DNA of 64,000 nt, from contig NC_015559.1 of assembly GCF_000214215.1 (NCBI RefSeq), positions 992,001-1,056,000 of the forward strand, read 5' to 3'. How positions within the stretch are numbered: the stretch's first letter is position 1; each line of letters begins with the position of its first letter. The position numbers and the translations under genes were made by a program. Source of the DNA: Marinomonas posidonica IVIA-Po-181 (GTDB taxonomy: Bacteria > Pseudomonadota > Gammaproteobacteria > Pseudomonadales > Marinomonadaceae). This document shows positions 17,425 to 25,727 of this stretch, in pieces. Under the pieces are notes generated by a model. It had not been told where the DNA came from. It searched no databases and worked only from the letters and a program-made list of their open reading frames with translations.

Positions 17425-18453
17425 TTATTTTGGATCGCTTTTGCCATCGTAGCGTTTTTGCCATTCTGCAAGGATTTGGCTGCGATTATCTGCAGACCAT
17501 TCGAAATTGTTGTTAATCATCAGAGATTCGGCGTTGGCCGGAAAGTAATCTACGGGTTTGGCTACACCTGGCATGGCGACAACCGCGTAGCCTTCGTTAT
17601 ACATTTCATTGGCTTTTTGTGATGCTGTCCAGTCAACCAAGGTTTTGGCTGCTTTTAGCTTGTCAGTACCTTTGATAATGGCTGTTGCTTCCATGTCCCA
17701 ACCTAACCCTTCCGTTGGGAAGACAATGTCGAGTGGAGCACCCATTTTTTTCGATTTCGCGGCACGGAAGGCGAATGAGATGCCAATTGGAATTTCCCCT
17801 GCAGCAGCCAATTTACAAGGCTTAGAACCAGAGTGAGTATAGCGGCTCACGTTTTGATGTAAGCCGTCCATGTAAGTCCAGCCCTCTTTTTCGCCAAAAA
17901 TTTGCAGCCAGCTGCTAACGTCTAGGAAGCCTGTGCCGGATGAATTTGGGTTTGGCATGATGATGTGACCTTGATAAACCGGCTTGGTTAAATCGGCCCA
18001 AGAAGTCGGTTTTGGTAAGCCTAATTTTTTCGCTTCTACTGTGTTGTAACAGACAGCGGCCATCCAAGCGTCCATGCCAGTCCAAACAGGGTTGTCGCTC
18101 ATGTCTTTGAATTTCGGCGACAGTTTTTCAGAGCCCATCGGCTGATAAGTTTGCAACATGCCTTCGCCCTTTAGCAGCATTAAACTGGTGGCAGCTAACC
18201 CCCACACTACATCGGCTTGTGGATTGTCTTTTTCGGCTAACAATTTGGCTGTCACAATGCCAGTAGAGTCTCGAACCCAATTGATTTTGATTTCAGGATG
18301 TTCTTCGTTAAAACGAGCAGCATATTTTTTGAGATCTTCCGCTTCAATCGCAGTGTAGACGGTAAGTTCTGTTTTAGCGGCGTGTGCTGCCATTGAAACC
18401 GTGGTGATGCCTGCTAAAACAGCCAGACGTTTAAGTAGGGTCTTATGTGTCAT
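17425..18453 (-). CDS. phnS: 2-aminoethylphosphonate-type ABC transporter, periplasmic binding protein
   Basis: 342 residues; signal peptide cleaved near AAHAAKTEL. The mature sequence opens with LTVYTAIEAEDLKKY and continues INWVRDSTGIVTAKLLAEK and ADVVWGLAATSLMLL, the pattern of the PhnS2/AepX group of type-2 periplasmic-binding proteins (related to ferric-iron binders but without the iron-ligating Tyr pair). It would capture aminoethylphosphonate in the periplasm. A perfect GntR-type palindrome lies 30 bp upstream of the ATG, and the PhnR-like gene is just beyond. GGAG precedes the start. No phnW, phnX, phnA or pbfA catabolic gene is in the window. Confidence 0.85.
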   Translation of the reverse strand: MTHKTLLKRLAVLAGITTVSMAAHAAKTELTVYTAIEAEDLKKYAARFNEEHPEIKINWVRDSTGIVTAKLLAEKDNPQADVVWGLAATSLMLLKGEGMLQTYQPMGSEKLSPKFKDMSDNPVWTGMDAWMAAVCYNTVEAKKLGLPKPTSWADLTKPVYQGHIIMPNPNSSGTGFLDVSSWLQIFGEKEGWTYMDGLHQNVSRYTHSGSKPCKLAAAGEIPIGISFAFRAAKSKKMGAPLDIVFPTEGLGWDMEATAIIKGTDKLKAAKTLVDWTASQKANEMYNEGYAVVAMPGVAKPVDYFPANAESLMINNNFEWSADNRSQILAEWQKRYDGKSDPK

Positions 18454-18482
18454 TTCTCATCTCCATGCATCAGGTTAATCAA

Positions 18483-18496
18483 CTGGTATATACCAG
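18483..18496. promoter_or_regulatory. GntR/HutC-type operator before the phosphonate uptake operon
   Basis: CTGGTATATACCAG is a perfect 14-bp palindrome with the GTATATAC-like core typical of HutC-subfamily GntR operators (GT-N-TA-N-AC). It sits 30 bp before phnS and 137 bp after the end of the PhnR-like gene, so PhnR is the obvious candidate ligand. Confidence 0.75.
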
Positions 18497-18632
18497 ATTG
18501 TGTAATGCAAAATAGCAGCCAAATATGTCATTGATGTGACGATTCTTTTAAAAAGTTGAAATGATCGACAGGGTCAATGATTGATTTAGCAGGGAGATAA
18601 CTGGGTGGATCAGTATGATTGTGGTGGAAGAA

Positions 18633-19340
18633 TTAGTCTCGAATGGCAATATTAATGGTCACAGCATCATGACGCCAAAACTCATAATCGACCTCAAGGA
18701 CTTGCTTCGCACTAGTGTAATTTATGCGTTCAATCTGTAATCCTGGTTGACCGGCTGCTATGCCTAGGTCATTGGCGGCGTGGGCTGGAAGAGAAGTGGA
18801 TTTAAAGGAAAGGTCCATGTCTCGATATTCTTGTTGATATTTACGCTTAAGGATCTGGCTCAATGACTCCGTTAAGTCTTCCTCTTCTATACCAGGTAAT
18901 AAATTTTGGTTGATGTACATTTTTTCGATCAGTACAGGGCGTTGGTCAATATAACGACGACGATGCAAATAGAGGACAGGGTTTCCAACAGGAATGTTCA
19001 TTAACTGTGCAATACGTTCGTTAGCGGGTTCAATTTGTTGCGCTAGTTTCTCAGTACTAGGGGAAAAGCCTTGTTCAGTTACGTATAAATTAAAGCTTAA
19101 ATGGCTGGCTGGGTGATATATCACCGCTGCTGGTGAAACAAACCAGCCGCGTCTATTTTGACGATAGATAAGGCCTTCGGCTTCGAGGTTTTTGAGGGCT
19201 TGTCGAATAGTGACCCGTGTGAACTTAAATTGTTCGCCAATTTCTCTTTCAGATGGCAACTTACTTCCAGAGACCAGTTGCTGGCTGGTGATCAGGTCGC
19301 TGAAGTATTGTTGTAAATGATGATAGTGTGGCGTGGACAT
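18633..19340 (-). CDS. phnR: PhnR-like GntR/HutC-family transcriptional regulator
   Basis: 235 residues. The N-terminal winged helix (KLPSEREIGEQFKFTRVTIRQALKNLEAEGLIYRQNRRGWFV, about 27-68; shown here in part by its SEREIGEQF and RVTIRQALKNLE motifs) is of the GntR class and the C-terminal part is a UTRA ligand-binding domain (PVLYLHRRRYIDQRPVLIEK and the closing INYTSAKQVLEVDYEFWRHD region). Its place upstream of, and in the same direction as, a phosphonate-type ABC operon, with a HutC-type palindrome in between, points to ligand-relieved repression of that operon. AGGAATG precedes the ATG. Confidence 0.85.
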   Translation of the reverse strand: MSTPHYHHLQQYFSDLITSQQLVSGSKLPSEREIGEQFKFTRVTIRQALKNLEAEGLIYRQNRRGWFVSPAAVIYHPASHLSFNLYVTEQGFSPSTEKLAQQIEPANERIAQLMNIPVGNPVLYLHRRRYIDQRPVLIEKMYINQNLLPGIEEEDLTESLSQILKRKYQQEYRDMDLSFKSTSLPAHAANDLGIAAGQPGLQIERINYTSAKQVLEVDYEFWRHDAVTINIAIRD

Positions 19341-19443
19341 GGTAAGGTCATTCCTATTAATAGACGAGCAAAAACACCTTAAAAATAACGTGTTAGATGA
19401 GTAAGCGTCAAAGTATTTGTTTTAACAAAGAGGTTTCATTCTT

Positions 19444-20538
19444 ATGGCTTGTCATCCTTTTATGGTCACAATTGCACTTTGTTCCTTATTGATAGGGTGT
19501 GCTAATGATCCTGAAAGTGAAGCACGCTCATTAACGTCTTTTAAGTCTGGTGCATCGTGTTATGACCGAACAACGGAACCTTATACGGCTGTCGTCGATA
19601 GCCATCTTCATTATCGACCATTTGATGGTCGCGCTATATCCTTTCAACAGGTGAATGATTTTCTCCGACAAACCAGTGTTCGTTTTGCAAATGTGTACGG
19701 AATTGGGCAAATGTTACCTGCTAATTCAACCTGCTCTAATTATTTGAAATGCCCTGGTACGCCAGTTTCTCCCACCACTCGAAATGATTTTGTTAATGCA
19801 GCCAATATGTTGGAACACGCACCAGAAGATTTGCATTTAATCTTATCAATGACCTTTACGGATTTAGCCAACCCAGAATCCACCCTAGCTATTATGGCGC
19901 TCTATGAAAAAGAGTACCCAGATATGTTTCGTTGGATGGGAGAGGTTAATCTGGTCAAGCAAGCCCAGTTTAATAACCGTCATGAGCCAGCGACACCTCA
20001 GGATATTCGGCAGTGGGCTGATTTTATGAGTGAGTTGGAAAAGCGAGACTATCCAATCACCATACATTCTGATTTAGGCAACAACCGTGCTCCAACGCTA
20101 TATGTACCGTTAATGGAGCAGGTGTTGTCTTTATACCCGAATAATAAAATTATTTGGGCGCACATGGGAATGTCGTATGAGTTGACCAATATGAAAGCGG
20201 ATCATCATATTGCCATATTGTCAGCTATGTTAGACAAGCACTCTAATTTGATGTTGGACACTTCATGGCGTATTTTGAATGATTATTATTTCAGCAAGAG
20301 GGGCAATCAAGCAAAGTATGTGGCCTTCTTTGATCAATATTCAAAGCGTATCTTACCAGGTTCGGACTTTGTTGCCTTTCGCAATAACCGTTTTTCCGTA
20401 TATAAAGAAGAGCTTGAAGTGACGGGACACATTCATCAATTTTTGAGTGATGAAGCGTTTCGTAATATTGCATTAGGGCAAAATTACTTTGAGTTATTGA
20501 AACTGGAGTACGTGGCGCCAGAAGTGTGTTCCTCTTAA
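19444..20538 (+). CDS. lipoprotein of the amidohydrolase (TIM-barrel) family
   Basis: 364 residues. The N-terminus ends in the lipobox LIGC (Cys near residue 19), so the mature protein should be lipid-anchored. VVDSHLHYRPFD holds the HxH metal site of amidohydrolases, ITIHSDLG and KIIWAHMGMSY provide the later His ligands, and ILPGSDFVAF the final Asp, as in amidohydrolase-2 (ACMSD-like) enzymes. An exported member is less common and its substrate is unknown. It is divergent from the PhnR-like gene (103 bp apart) and overlaps the convergent XRE gene by 4 bp at the stop codons. Confidence 0.8.
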   Translation: MACHPFMVTIALCSLLIGCANDPESEARSLTSFKSGASCYDRTTEPYTAVVDSHLHYRPFDGRAISFQQVNDFLRQTSVRFANVYGIGQMLPANSTCSNYLKCPGTPVSPTTRNDFVNAANMLEHAPEDLHLILSMTFTDLANPESTLAIMALYEKEYPDMFRWMGEVNLVKQAQFNNRHEPATPQDIRQWADFMSELEKRDYPITIHSDLGNNRAPTLYVPLMEQVLSLYPNNKIIWAHMGMSYELTNMKADHHIAILSAMLDKHSNLMLDTSWRILNDYYFSKRGNQAKYVAFFDQYSKRILPGSDFVAFRNNRFSVYKEELEVTGHIHQFLSDEAFRNIALGQNYFELLKLEYVAPEVCSS

Positions 20539-20957
20539 TTGGCTTGATGTGGTTTCTCTTGCCATTTATGGAGGGTTTTGAGTTGTTCTAATAATAAAAA
20601 TTTATTCTTTGGAGAGAGTTCACTGTAGAGTTTTAATATGAGTTGAGCATCTTTGCTAATAATGGACTCGCTCATTTTTTTATTTTTCTTAATATAAGAC
20701 GCATTTATCTCTTCATATTTAATTTTTTCTAAGAAATCTAAGATATTGCCATCAGGCTGCTCACTAGCAGCATAAATAATAGCAGGCGAGGTATTCAATG
20801 CCTCAGCTAATTTCCATAGGACCTTTTGCGAAGGTTGTCTTAGCCCTTTCTCAATGCGAGACACATTGCTGGTGGCCATATCAGCTTCCAGTGCAATTTG
20901 TTCTTGTGTCATCTTGCGCTGTAAGCGCAAGGTTTTGATAACCTGTCCTATCTTCAT
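20535..20957 (-). CDS. XRE-family (Cro/CI-type HTH) transcriptional regulator
   Basis: 140 residues. Residues about 5-60 form an HTH_3 domain (IGQVIKTLRLQRKMTQEQIA, then ATSNVSRIEKGLRQPS and ALNTSPAIIYA); the remaining 80 residues are Lys-rich and helical with no recognised domain. It has no linked toxin or phage gene. The upstream region carries several GACAAA half-sites and one 6-5-6 dyad, likely its own operators. The stop codon overlaps that of the amidohydrolase lipoprotein. Confidence 0.88.
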   Translation of the reverse strand: MKIGQVIKTLRLQRKMTQEQIALEADMATSNVSRIEKGLRQPSQKVLWKLAEALNTSPAIIYAASEQPDGNILDFLEKIKYEEINASYIKKNKKMSESIISKDAQLILKLYSELSPKNKFLLLEQLKTLHKWQEKPHQAN

Positions 20958-21022
20958 GACGAGATTATCCTTTTTGACTTACTAGTACGACAAAACCTAT
21001 AAGGCAATTTGTATGACTTGAT

Positions 21023-21068
21023 TTGACAAATAGGCAATATATGGGCGTGATTTTGTCTATATGACAAA
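21023..21068. promoter_or_regulatory. GACAAA half-sites and dyad upstream of the XRE gene
   Basis: TTTGTC-TATAT-GACAAA (21052-21068) is a perfect 6-5-6 dyad; further GACAAA copies occur at about 21024 and 20988. They lie 30-110 bp before the XRE start, as expected for autoregulation. Confidence 0.5.
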
Positions 21069-21786
21069 TAATGACCTCCAAATATCATTGTCTTCAACGT
21101 GACAAGCAAAAAAATGCTCGCGGAAAGAGACGATTGGAGAACAAGGTTTGGATGGGGGAAATTGGACTGTATAGCAATACGTTCTTTTCATGTTCTACTC
21201 TTGCTCAGATTATTCTATCTAACTAATTGTTCTAAAAAGATTATCATATTTTTGGAGATTGCTTTTGGTTACTTTAAAAACAGAATGTTTTTTCAAAGAA
21301 GGCAAAGAATACTTTGCTCTAATTTTGAACAGGTAAGATGTTCAAAACTCGATAGAGGGTGTCTTTGATGGTTGCATAGTCCGGTATTTTGATTGGATTT
21401 GTTTGTTAAAAAGTTGTCGCTTGCATAGCAACTTTAAATTAACGTACTGTATAATATGCTTTACAAATTTGAAATCTTAGCGGAATGATTCTCAATAGTT
21501 TTGGCTGTGCCTATTCGGAAAAATGTTAATATTACGAAAGTTTATTCGTTTATATCAGAATAAGAACGGCCGTTATATTATAAATATTATTTATAATTAA
21601 TGTGTTGGCTAGGAAATAGCCTATCAAGTCAATACATTTTATTTAAGCTATTCCCAATAAGTTTTTTAATTTCTAATGTTACTAATGATATAAAAATAAT
21701 TTTAATAGACCCAGATGTCCATTTGATCAATTTATGGTCGAAACAACCAATGGCTTTTCATCACTGTCAAACGTAAATGTCGATGA

Positions 21787-21806
21787 TAGCCTAGCCTAGC
21801 CTAGCC
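21787..21806. repeat. four tandem TAGCC units
   Basis: The pentamer TAGCC is repeated four times without change, 62 bp before the EAL fragment. Slipped-strand change of such a tract shifts frame, but no intact frame crosses it now. Confidence 0.8.
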
Positions 21807-21868
21807 CTATCTTATGGGGTGAAAAATCGTTAGATGTTTTTTGGCGTGAGCATTCTAATCTTAAGAAA

Positions 21869-22111
21869 TTGCTAAAATTTCCCATAGATCATTCAACACT
21901 AGACTGTTGCTTTGAGCATGAACTTCCCAATCAAATGGCGATTTATTTGAGTCATATTATTTTGAACATTGTACAAGAGCTTGATGTTCAACCTGTCGCT
22001 GAAGGCGTGGAGACGGAAAGTCAGTTGTCCTTGCTAACAGAGATTGGTTATCGAGTTGTGCAAGGTTTCTTCTATTCTCTATCTTTATTTCCAATTGAAT
22101 TCGAGCTGTGA
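21869..22111 (+). pseudogene. C-terminal fragment of an EAL-domain phosphodiesterase
   Basis: The frame encodes LKFPIDHSTLD (resembling the LPxDxLKID turn of EAL domains), IILNIVQELDVQPVAEGVET, QLSLLTEIGYRVVQGFFYS and LFPIEFEL, which is the last third of an EAL domain. The N-terminal two thirds, with the EAL signature and most metal ligands, are absent, and stops precede the fragment in all plus frames. It cannot be a working c-di-GMP phosphodiesterase and is best read as a relic. Confidence 0.75.
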
Positions 22112-22311
22112 ATGAAGGTCAGAATCTCCAATTCTTAAGCACAGAAAAGTACTTTTTTTGTCTTATTAAGATGATTTTCAGCACTGTTCTTGAGTCTATA
22201 CGATGACTGACTCGCTGTTTCACTCTTGTCGTGTAGCCCTTTCTGGTGGCTTAGCGACGAGTTAATTTATTACTTAAGAAACTATTATTAATATGAATGA
22301 AGGGTAAAAAA

Positions 22312-23931
22312 ATGTTAAGGAAAATGAATATTAGATCACGCCTATTTGCGGCATTCTCAGTGATTTTGTTGTTGTTGATTTTTCTCGGAGGCGTTGCCAT
22401 TAAAACAATGCAAGACATCCGTTCTGACTTAGTGACAGTTGATGACAATATACTCCCAGCTATTTCAAATCTTGGGCATATGGGCAGTAATTTAATGACG
22501 GTGCAGATTTTTACATTGCGCTTATTAAATGAAGACAGTGAGCAGAGTCAAAAAGTAATCCTAGCGACTTTGCAGACAATTAAGCAGAAAGTGGCGCAAT
22601 ATCAGCAAGCTTATGAACCCCACATTGAAGTCGCGAGTGAGCGCCAGTTATTTGAACGTTTTTTGCAATTTGAAAAAGCATATTACGGATTACAAGCTCA
22701 GGTCACGGATGCAGTGATGAAGCAAGATGCCTCTGAGATTATGACGCTCGTACCTAAAATGAATCAGACGTCCGATCAGATGGTAGAAGTACTACACAGC
22801 CTTGTTGAGGAGAATCGAAGGATTGCAGATCTGACAAGTGAAGACGCACAACAGGAATATGATAATAGCTTTGTGGTGATTAATCTGATTATAGTTGGAG
22901 CTGTATTACTTGCTATTTTGGTCGCGTTTTTATTAGCGAAAAGTATTAATCAACCGTTACAAGCGGCCTTACATTCTGCTGAAGTGATTGCTCAGGGAGA
23001 TTTAACTCAGACTTTAAACGTGGAAGGTGAAGATGAAATGGCTCGTTTGTCGACTGCGCTTGTCGTCATGCAAGAGAACCTCAGAGGGGCCATTGTTCAC
23101 ATAGGTGAGTCGTCGAACCAATTGACGTCGGCAGCAGAAGAACTTCACTCGGTGACCGAAAGCTCGACGAATGGATTACAACTTCAGAGTGATGAAATTC
23201 AACAAGCCGTCACAGCCATTGCACAAATGAGTTTAGCGGTTGATGAGGTGGCGAAAACGGCTCAAGCCACCTCGCAAGATTCCCATGAATCTTCTCGCTT
23301 GGCATCAGAGGGCAAAAGTAAAGTGGATGAGACGACTTCGGTCATTATCGATATGAACGAAGAAATGCAAACCAGTACGAATGTGATTAACCAGCTGGCG
23401 GATCAGGTATCTTCTATTGGGCAAATTTTGGATGTGATACGTGCGGTATCAGAGCAGACTAATTTACTTGCTTTGAATGCTGCGATTGAAGCGGCCCGTG
23501 CTGGAGAAGCTGGGCGTGGTTTTGCGGTGGTAGCGGATGAAGTGCGTAGTCTTGCTCATAGAACGCAGGAATCCACAGAAGAAATAGAAACCATGGTAAA
23601 AAATGTTCAGGCGTCAGCCAATGCGGCGGTGTCCTCCATGGAAAATACCAGCAAAAAAACCAGCATGGCTAAGCAAGTGGTGGCGGAAGCGGCGCTAGAT
23701 TTGGAACAGATTACTCGCCGTATTGCGACCATCAGCGACAGCAATCATGTGATTGCCAGTGCCGCAGAACAACAATCTAATGTGGCCAAGGAAGTGGATG
23801 GAAATATTATCAACATTAGTGATCTGGGCACCCAAACCGTTGTGGGAGCGAATCAAACCAGAGCCAGTGCCGCGGAGTTAACACGCTTAGCGGTTGAACT
23901 TAATGATTTAGTGGTGAAGTTTAAAGTTTAG
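22312..23931 (+). CDS. methyl-accepting chemotaxis protein (helical-bundle sensor)
   Basis: 539 residues. A transmembrane helix at about 9-29, a periplasmic four-helix-bundle-like region, a second helix at about 187-209, HAMP to about 262, then the cytoplasmic signalling domain with the hairpin tip [19 protein letters not shown] and [15 protein letters not shown]. No CheR-tethering pentapeptide ends the protein. The frame opens at 22297, but GAAGGG at 22299-22304 fits the ATG at 22312. It is an orphan receptor, followed by a strong terminator, with no che genes nearby. The ligand is not predictable. Confidence 0.92.
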   Translation: MLRKMNIRSRLFAAFSVILLLLIFLGGVAIKTMQDIRSDLVTVDDNILPAISNLGHMGSNLMTVQIFTLRLLNEDSEQSQKVILATLQTIKQKVAQYQQAYEPHIEVASERQLFERFLQFEKAYYGLQAQVTDAVMKQDASEIMTLVPKMNQTSDQMVEVLHSLVEENRRIADLTSEDAQQEYDNSFVVINLIIVGAVLLAILVAFLLAKSINQPLQAALHSAEVIAQGDLTQTLNVEGEDEMARLSTALVVMQENLRGAIVHIGESSNQLTSAAEELHSVTESSTNGLQLQSDEIQQAVTAIAQMSLAVDEVAKTAQATSQDSHESSRLASEGKSKVDETTSVIIDMNEEMQTSTNVINQLADQVSSIGQILDVIRAVSEQTNLLALNAAIEAARAGEAGRGFAVVADEVRSLAHRTQESTEEIETMVKNVQASANAAVSSMENTSKKTSMAKQVVAEAALDLEQITRRIATISDSNHVIASAAEQQSNVAKEVDGNIINISDLGTQTVVGANQTRASAAELTRLAVELNDLVVKFKV

Positions 23932-23997
23932 GCAATCACATTTCCTGAACTAAGGTAAGCTGAAGTGCTTTCTTTAAGGTCAGAAAATATATGTCAG

Positions 23998-24027
23998 AAA
24001 ACCGCCTTGTTAGGCGGTTTTCTTTTT
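23998..24027 (+). terminator. rho-independent terminator of the first MCP gene
   Basis: AAAACCGCC (23998-24006) pairs with GGCGGTTTT (24013-24021), followed by CTTTTT. Confidence 0.9.
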
Positions 24028-24079
24028 GACTTCCCTAAGCTTAGAATGCGGTAAAGTGAATCAAAATAAGGTGTCCGAT

Positions 24080-24427
24080 ATGTTGGCAATGACGCTTGGC
24101 TATAACGAAGATTATTCAGAAGAGGCGCCTGAGAAAGAAGCACTAGATCACCTAGCGGGTTATGCGTTGGTTGAGTTTGGCGCTCCGTGGTGTCCTCATT
24201 GTCAAGTCGCTATGCCGATTATTGAATCTCTTATGAAAACCTACCCGACTGTGCCTCATGTGAAAGTATTGGATGGTAAAGGAAAGAGATTAGGCCGTCA
24301 GTTTGGCGTAAAACAATGGCCAAATTTGATTCTGTTAAAAGATGGCCAAGAGATTGGTCGCTGGGTGCGAATGACTCATATTGAGGAATTGAATCAAGCA
24401 AAAGACATGCTTGATAGCATAGTCTAA
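24080..24427 (+). CDS. thioredoxin-family protein
   Basis: 115 residues. FGAPWCPHCQVAMPIIESL carries the redox CPHC pair near residue 38 and KQWPNLILLKDG the cis-Pro loop, so this is a complete thioredoxin fold. No signal peptide, hence cytoplasmic. The frame opens at a TTG (24026) inside the preceding terminator; AAGGTG 7 nt before the ATG at 24080 supports the shorter start. The CPHC dipeptide differs from CGPC of housekeeping thioredoxins and is seen in YbbN/other thioredoxin-like proteins. Function beyond thiol-disulfide exchange is not evident. Confidence 0.88.
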   Translation: MLAMTLGYNEDYSEEAPEKEALDHLAGYALVEFGAPWCPHCQVAMPIIESLMKTYPTVPHVKVLDGKGKRLGRQFGVKQWPNLILLKDGQEIGRWVRMTHIEELNQAKDMLDSIV

Positions 24428-24437
24428 ATTCTAATGG

Positions 24438-24704
24438 TTAAACCGTAATATCAATCAGACTGCCAATGGTTTTATTAGAACCATCAATCACTTTCGCATT
24501 AGACTGGGCATTTTGAGTGGCCTGTCTCGCTTCCATCAGGCCTTCCTCAATTGTGCCATGCTGTACGTCTAGCTCTTTGGGTTGTACTCGGTCAAAGGTT
24601 TGAGTGGCTATGTGTGCAACTTCTTGACTGGCTTGTTCAAGGTTTCTTTGACTTTGTTGTAAGCCTTGTTGGCCATATAAAAAAGGTGGATTTTGTATTT
24701 TCAT
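24438..24704 (-). CDS. miniature flagellar-rod/hook-like protein
   Basis: 88 residues from the ATG at 24704, which has GAGAGG 7 nt upstream (the frame extends to 24731). The N-terminal GQQGLQQSQRNLEQASQEVA resembles the amphipathic start of flagellar rod and hook proteins (SGMxxAQxxLxxAAxNIA), and the C-terminal MEARQATQNAQSNAKVID followed by IGSLIDITV resembles their closing helix (NAKVIKTxDEMxGTLLDIxV). The whole central domain of such proteins is absent, and there are no flagellar genes here. It converges on the thioredoxin gene. Function unknown. Confidence 0.7.
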   Translation of the reverse strand: MKIQNPPFLYGQQGLQQSQRNLEQASQEVAHIATQTFDRVQPKELDVQHGTIEEGLMEARQATQNAQSNAKVIDGSNKTIGSLIDITV

Positions 24705-24803
24705 GGGCGAACCTCTCTCTTTACATGCCATTTTAGCAACTTGATGTTAGGCTGTTAGTGAGATTTTTGTTCAATTTTGTGACGTATTGCAAGCGAGGTA
24801 GCG

Positions 24804-25727
24804 ATGAAAAAACATTGGCAAGGCCTCTTTTTCTTAGTTGGCGGTTTGTTTGGAGGAGCCAACGCGAGTGATTTTGAGCACACTAAGGATCCAAATATAG
24901 AAAGTGTATTTTATCAGTCTATAGCGACTCAAACAGACTCGATGAATGTCGTGGCGCGTGTTGAGCGATTAAGCCATCTCTTTATGGGAGCGCCTTATGT
25001 CGGGGGAAATGCCGGTGAGGGAGTAGACGGTCAGTTTGATAAGGACCCACTGATACGCTTTGATGTCTTCGACTGCACCACCTACGTTGAGACGGTGCTG
25101 GCTGGAATACAGTCCATTTCAGCAAAAAGCTTTAAAGACAACTTAATTAAAATTCGTTATCAGGATGGTTTGGTCAATTTTGTCCAGCGCAACCATTTTC
25201 CCAGTTTGGATTGGTTGCCTAATAATCGGGAACTACTGCAAGACATTACGGATCGAGTTGCACAGGATCAATCCCAGCGAGCGATCACACAAATTGATAG
25301 AGCGGCTTGGTATCGTCACCTAAGTGCCAAAAGCATTGCTTGTAAGCAGGACTGTAAGCCGCTCCTAGAAAAATTGCACGAGACTGGTCAGCATTTTCAA
25401 ATTGCCCAAGCCGACATTCCTTATGTTCCCTTAAGCGCACTATTTTTGGGGCCGAATAAACAGGTGAACCAAGCTTTATTAGATCGTATTCCATCGGGCA
25501 GTGTGATTAATATGGTTCGCCCTAACTGGGCGTTGAAGAAATGGATAGGCACTAACCTGAATGTGTCACATCAAGGGTTAGTATTAAGACAAGGTGGCCG
25601 CTTAATCCTTCGACATGCCAGTGTGACACATCAAAAGGTAGTGGATGAGGATTTTATCGATTACTTTGCTCAGTATGATGAATCCTCATCCTTGAAAGGC
25701 TTTAATCTTCAGTTGGTGCGCTTATAG
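24804..25727 (+). CDS. DUF1460 (N-acetylmuramoyl-L-alanine amidase-like) exported protein
   Basis: 307 residues with a signal peptide cleaved near GANASDFEH. FDVFDCTTYVETVLAGI holds the putative catalytic Cys (near residue 92) of this NlpC/P60-like group, and LNVSHQGLVLRQGGRLILRHAS the His-containing end. Members are thought to cleave cell-wall peptides or amides in the periplasm, but few have been tested. GAGG precedes the ATG. The 3' end overlaps the convergent DUF2721 gene by 19 bp. Confidence 0.8.
   Translation: MKKHWQGLFFLVGGLFGGANASDFEHTKDPNIESVFYQSIATQTDSMNVVARVERLSHLFMGAPYVGGNAGEGVDGQFDKDPLIRFDVFDCTTYVETVLAGIQSISAKSFKDNLIKIRYQDGLVNFVQRNHFPSLDWLPNNRELLQDITDRVAQDQSQRAITQIDRAAWYRHLSAKSIACKQDCKPLLEKLHETGQHFQIAQADIPYVPLSALFLGPNKQVNQALLDRIPSGSVINMVRPNWALKKWIGTNLNVSHQGLVLRQGGRLILRHASVTHQKVVDEDFIDYFAQYDESSSLKGFNLQLVRL

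Larger units (their letters stand above)
21069..22296. other. 1.2-kb decayed, A+T-rich region
   Basis: No intact gene is evident. The only long frame, 21099-21368 on the plus strand, codes for a peptide rich in Phe, Leu and Lys without recognisable motifs. There are inverted repeats at about 21405-21430 (AAAGTTG/CAACTTT) and 21611-21657 (GGAAATAGC/GCTATTCC), the palindrome AACGGCCGTT near 21566, a pentanucleotide repeat and an EAL-domain fragment. This looks like the site of old gene loss. Confidence 0.6.

Noticed and set aside
18521..18545. Weak PhoB-like repeats (TGTCAT/TGTGAC) upstream of the phosphonate operon
   Set aside because: Half-site matches are poor in the operon direction; the HutC-type palindrome explains control better.
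21099..21368. 89-residue plus-strand open frame after the XRE gene
   Set aside because: Composition is that of A+T-rich non-coding DNA, no motif or ribosome site, in a region of decay.
21787..21806. Tandem TAGCC units considered as CRISPR or recombination site
   Set aside because: Units are 5 bp with no spacers, and no cas or recombinase gene is near.
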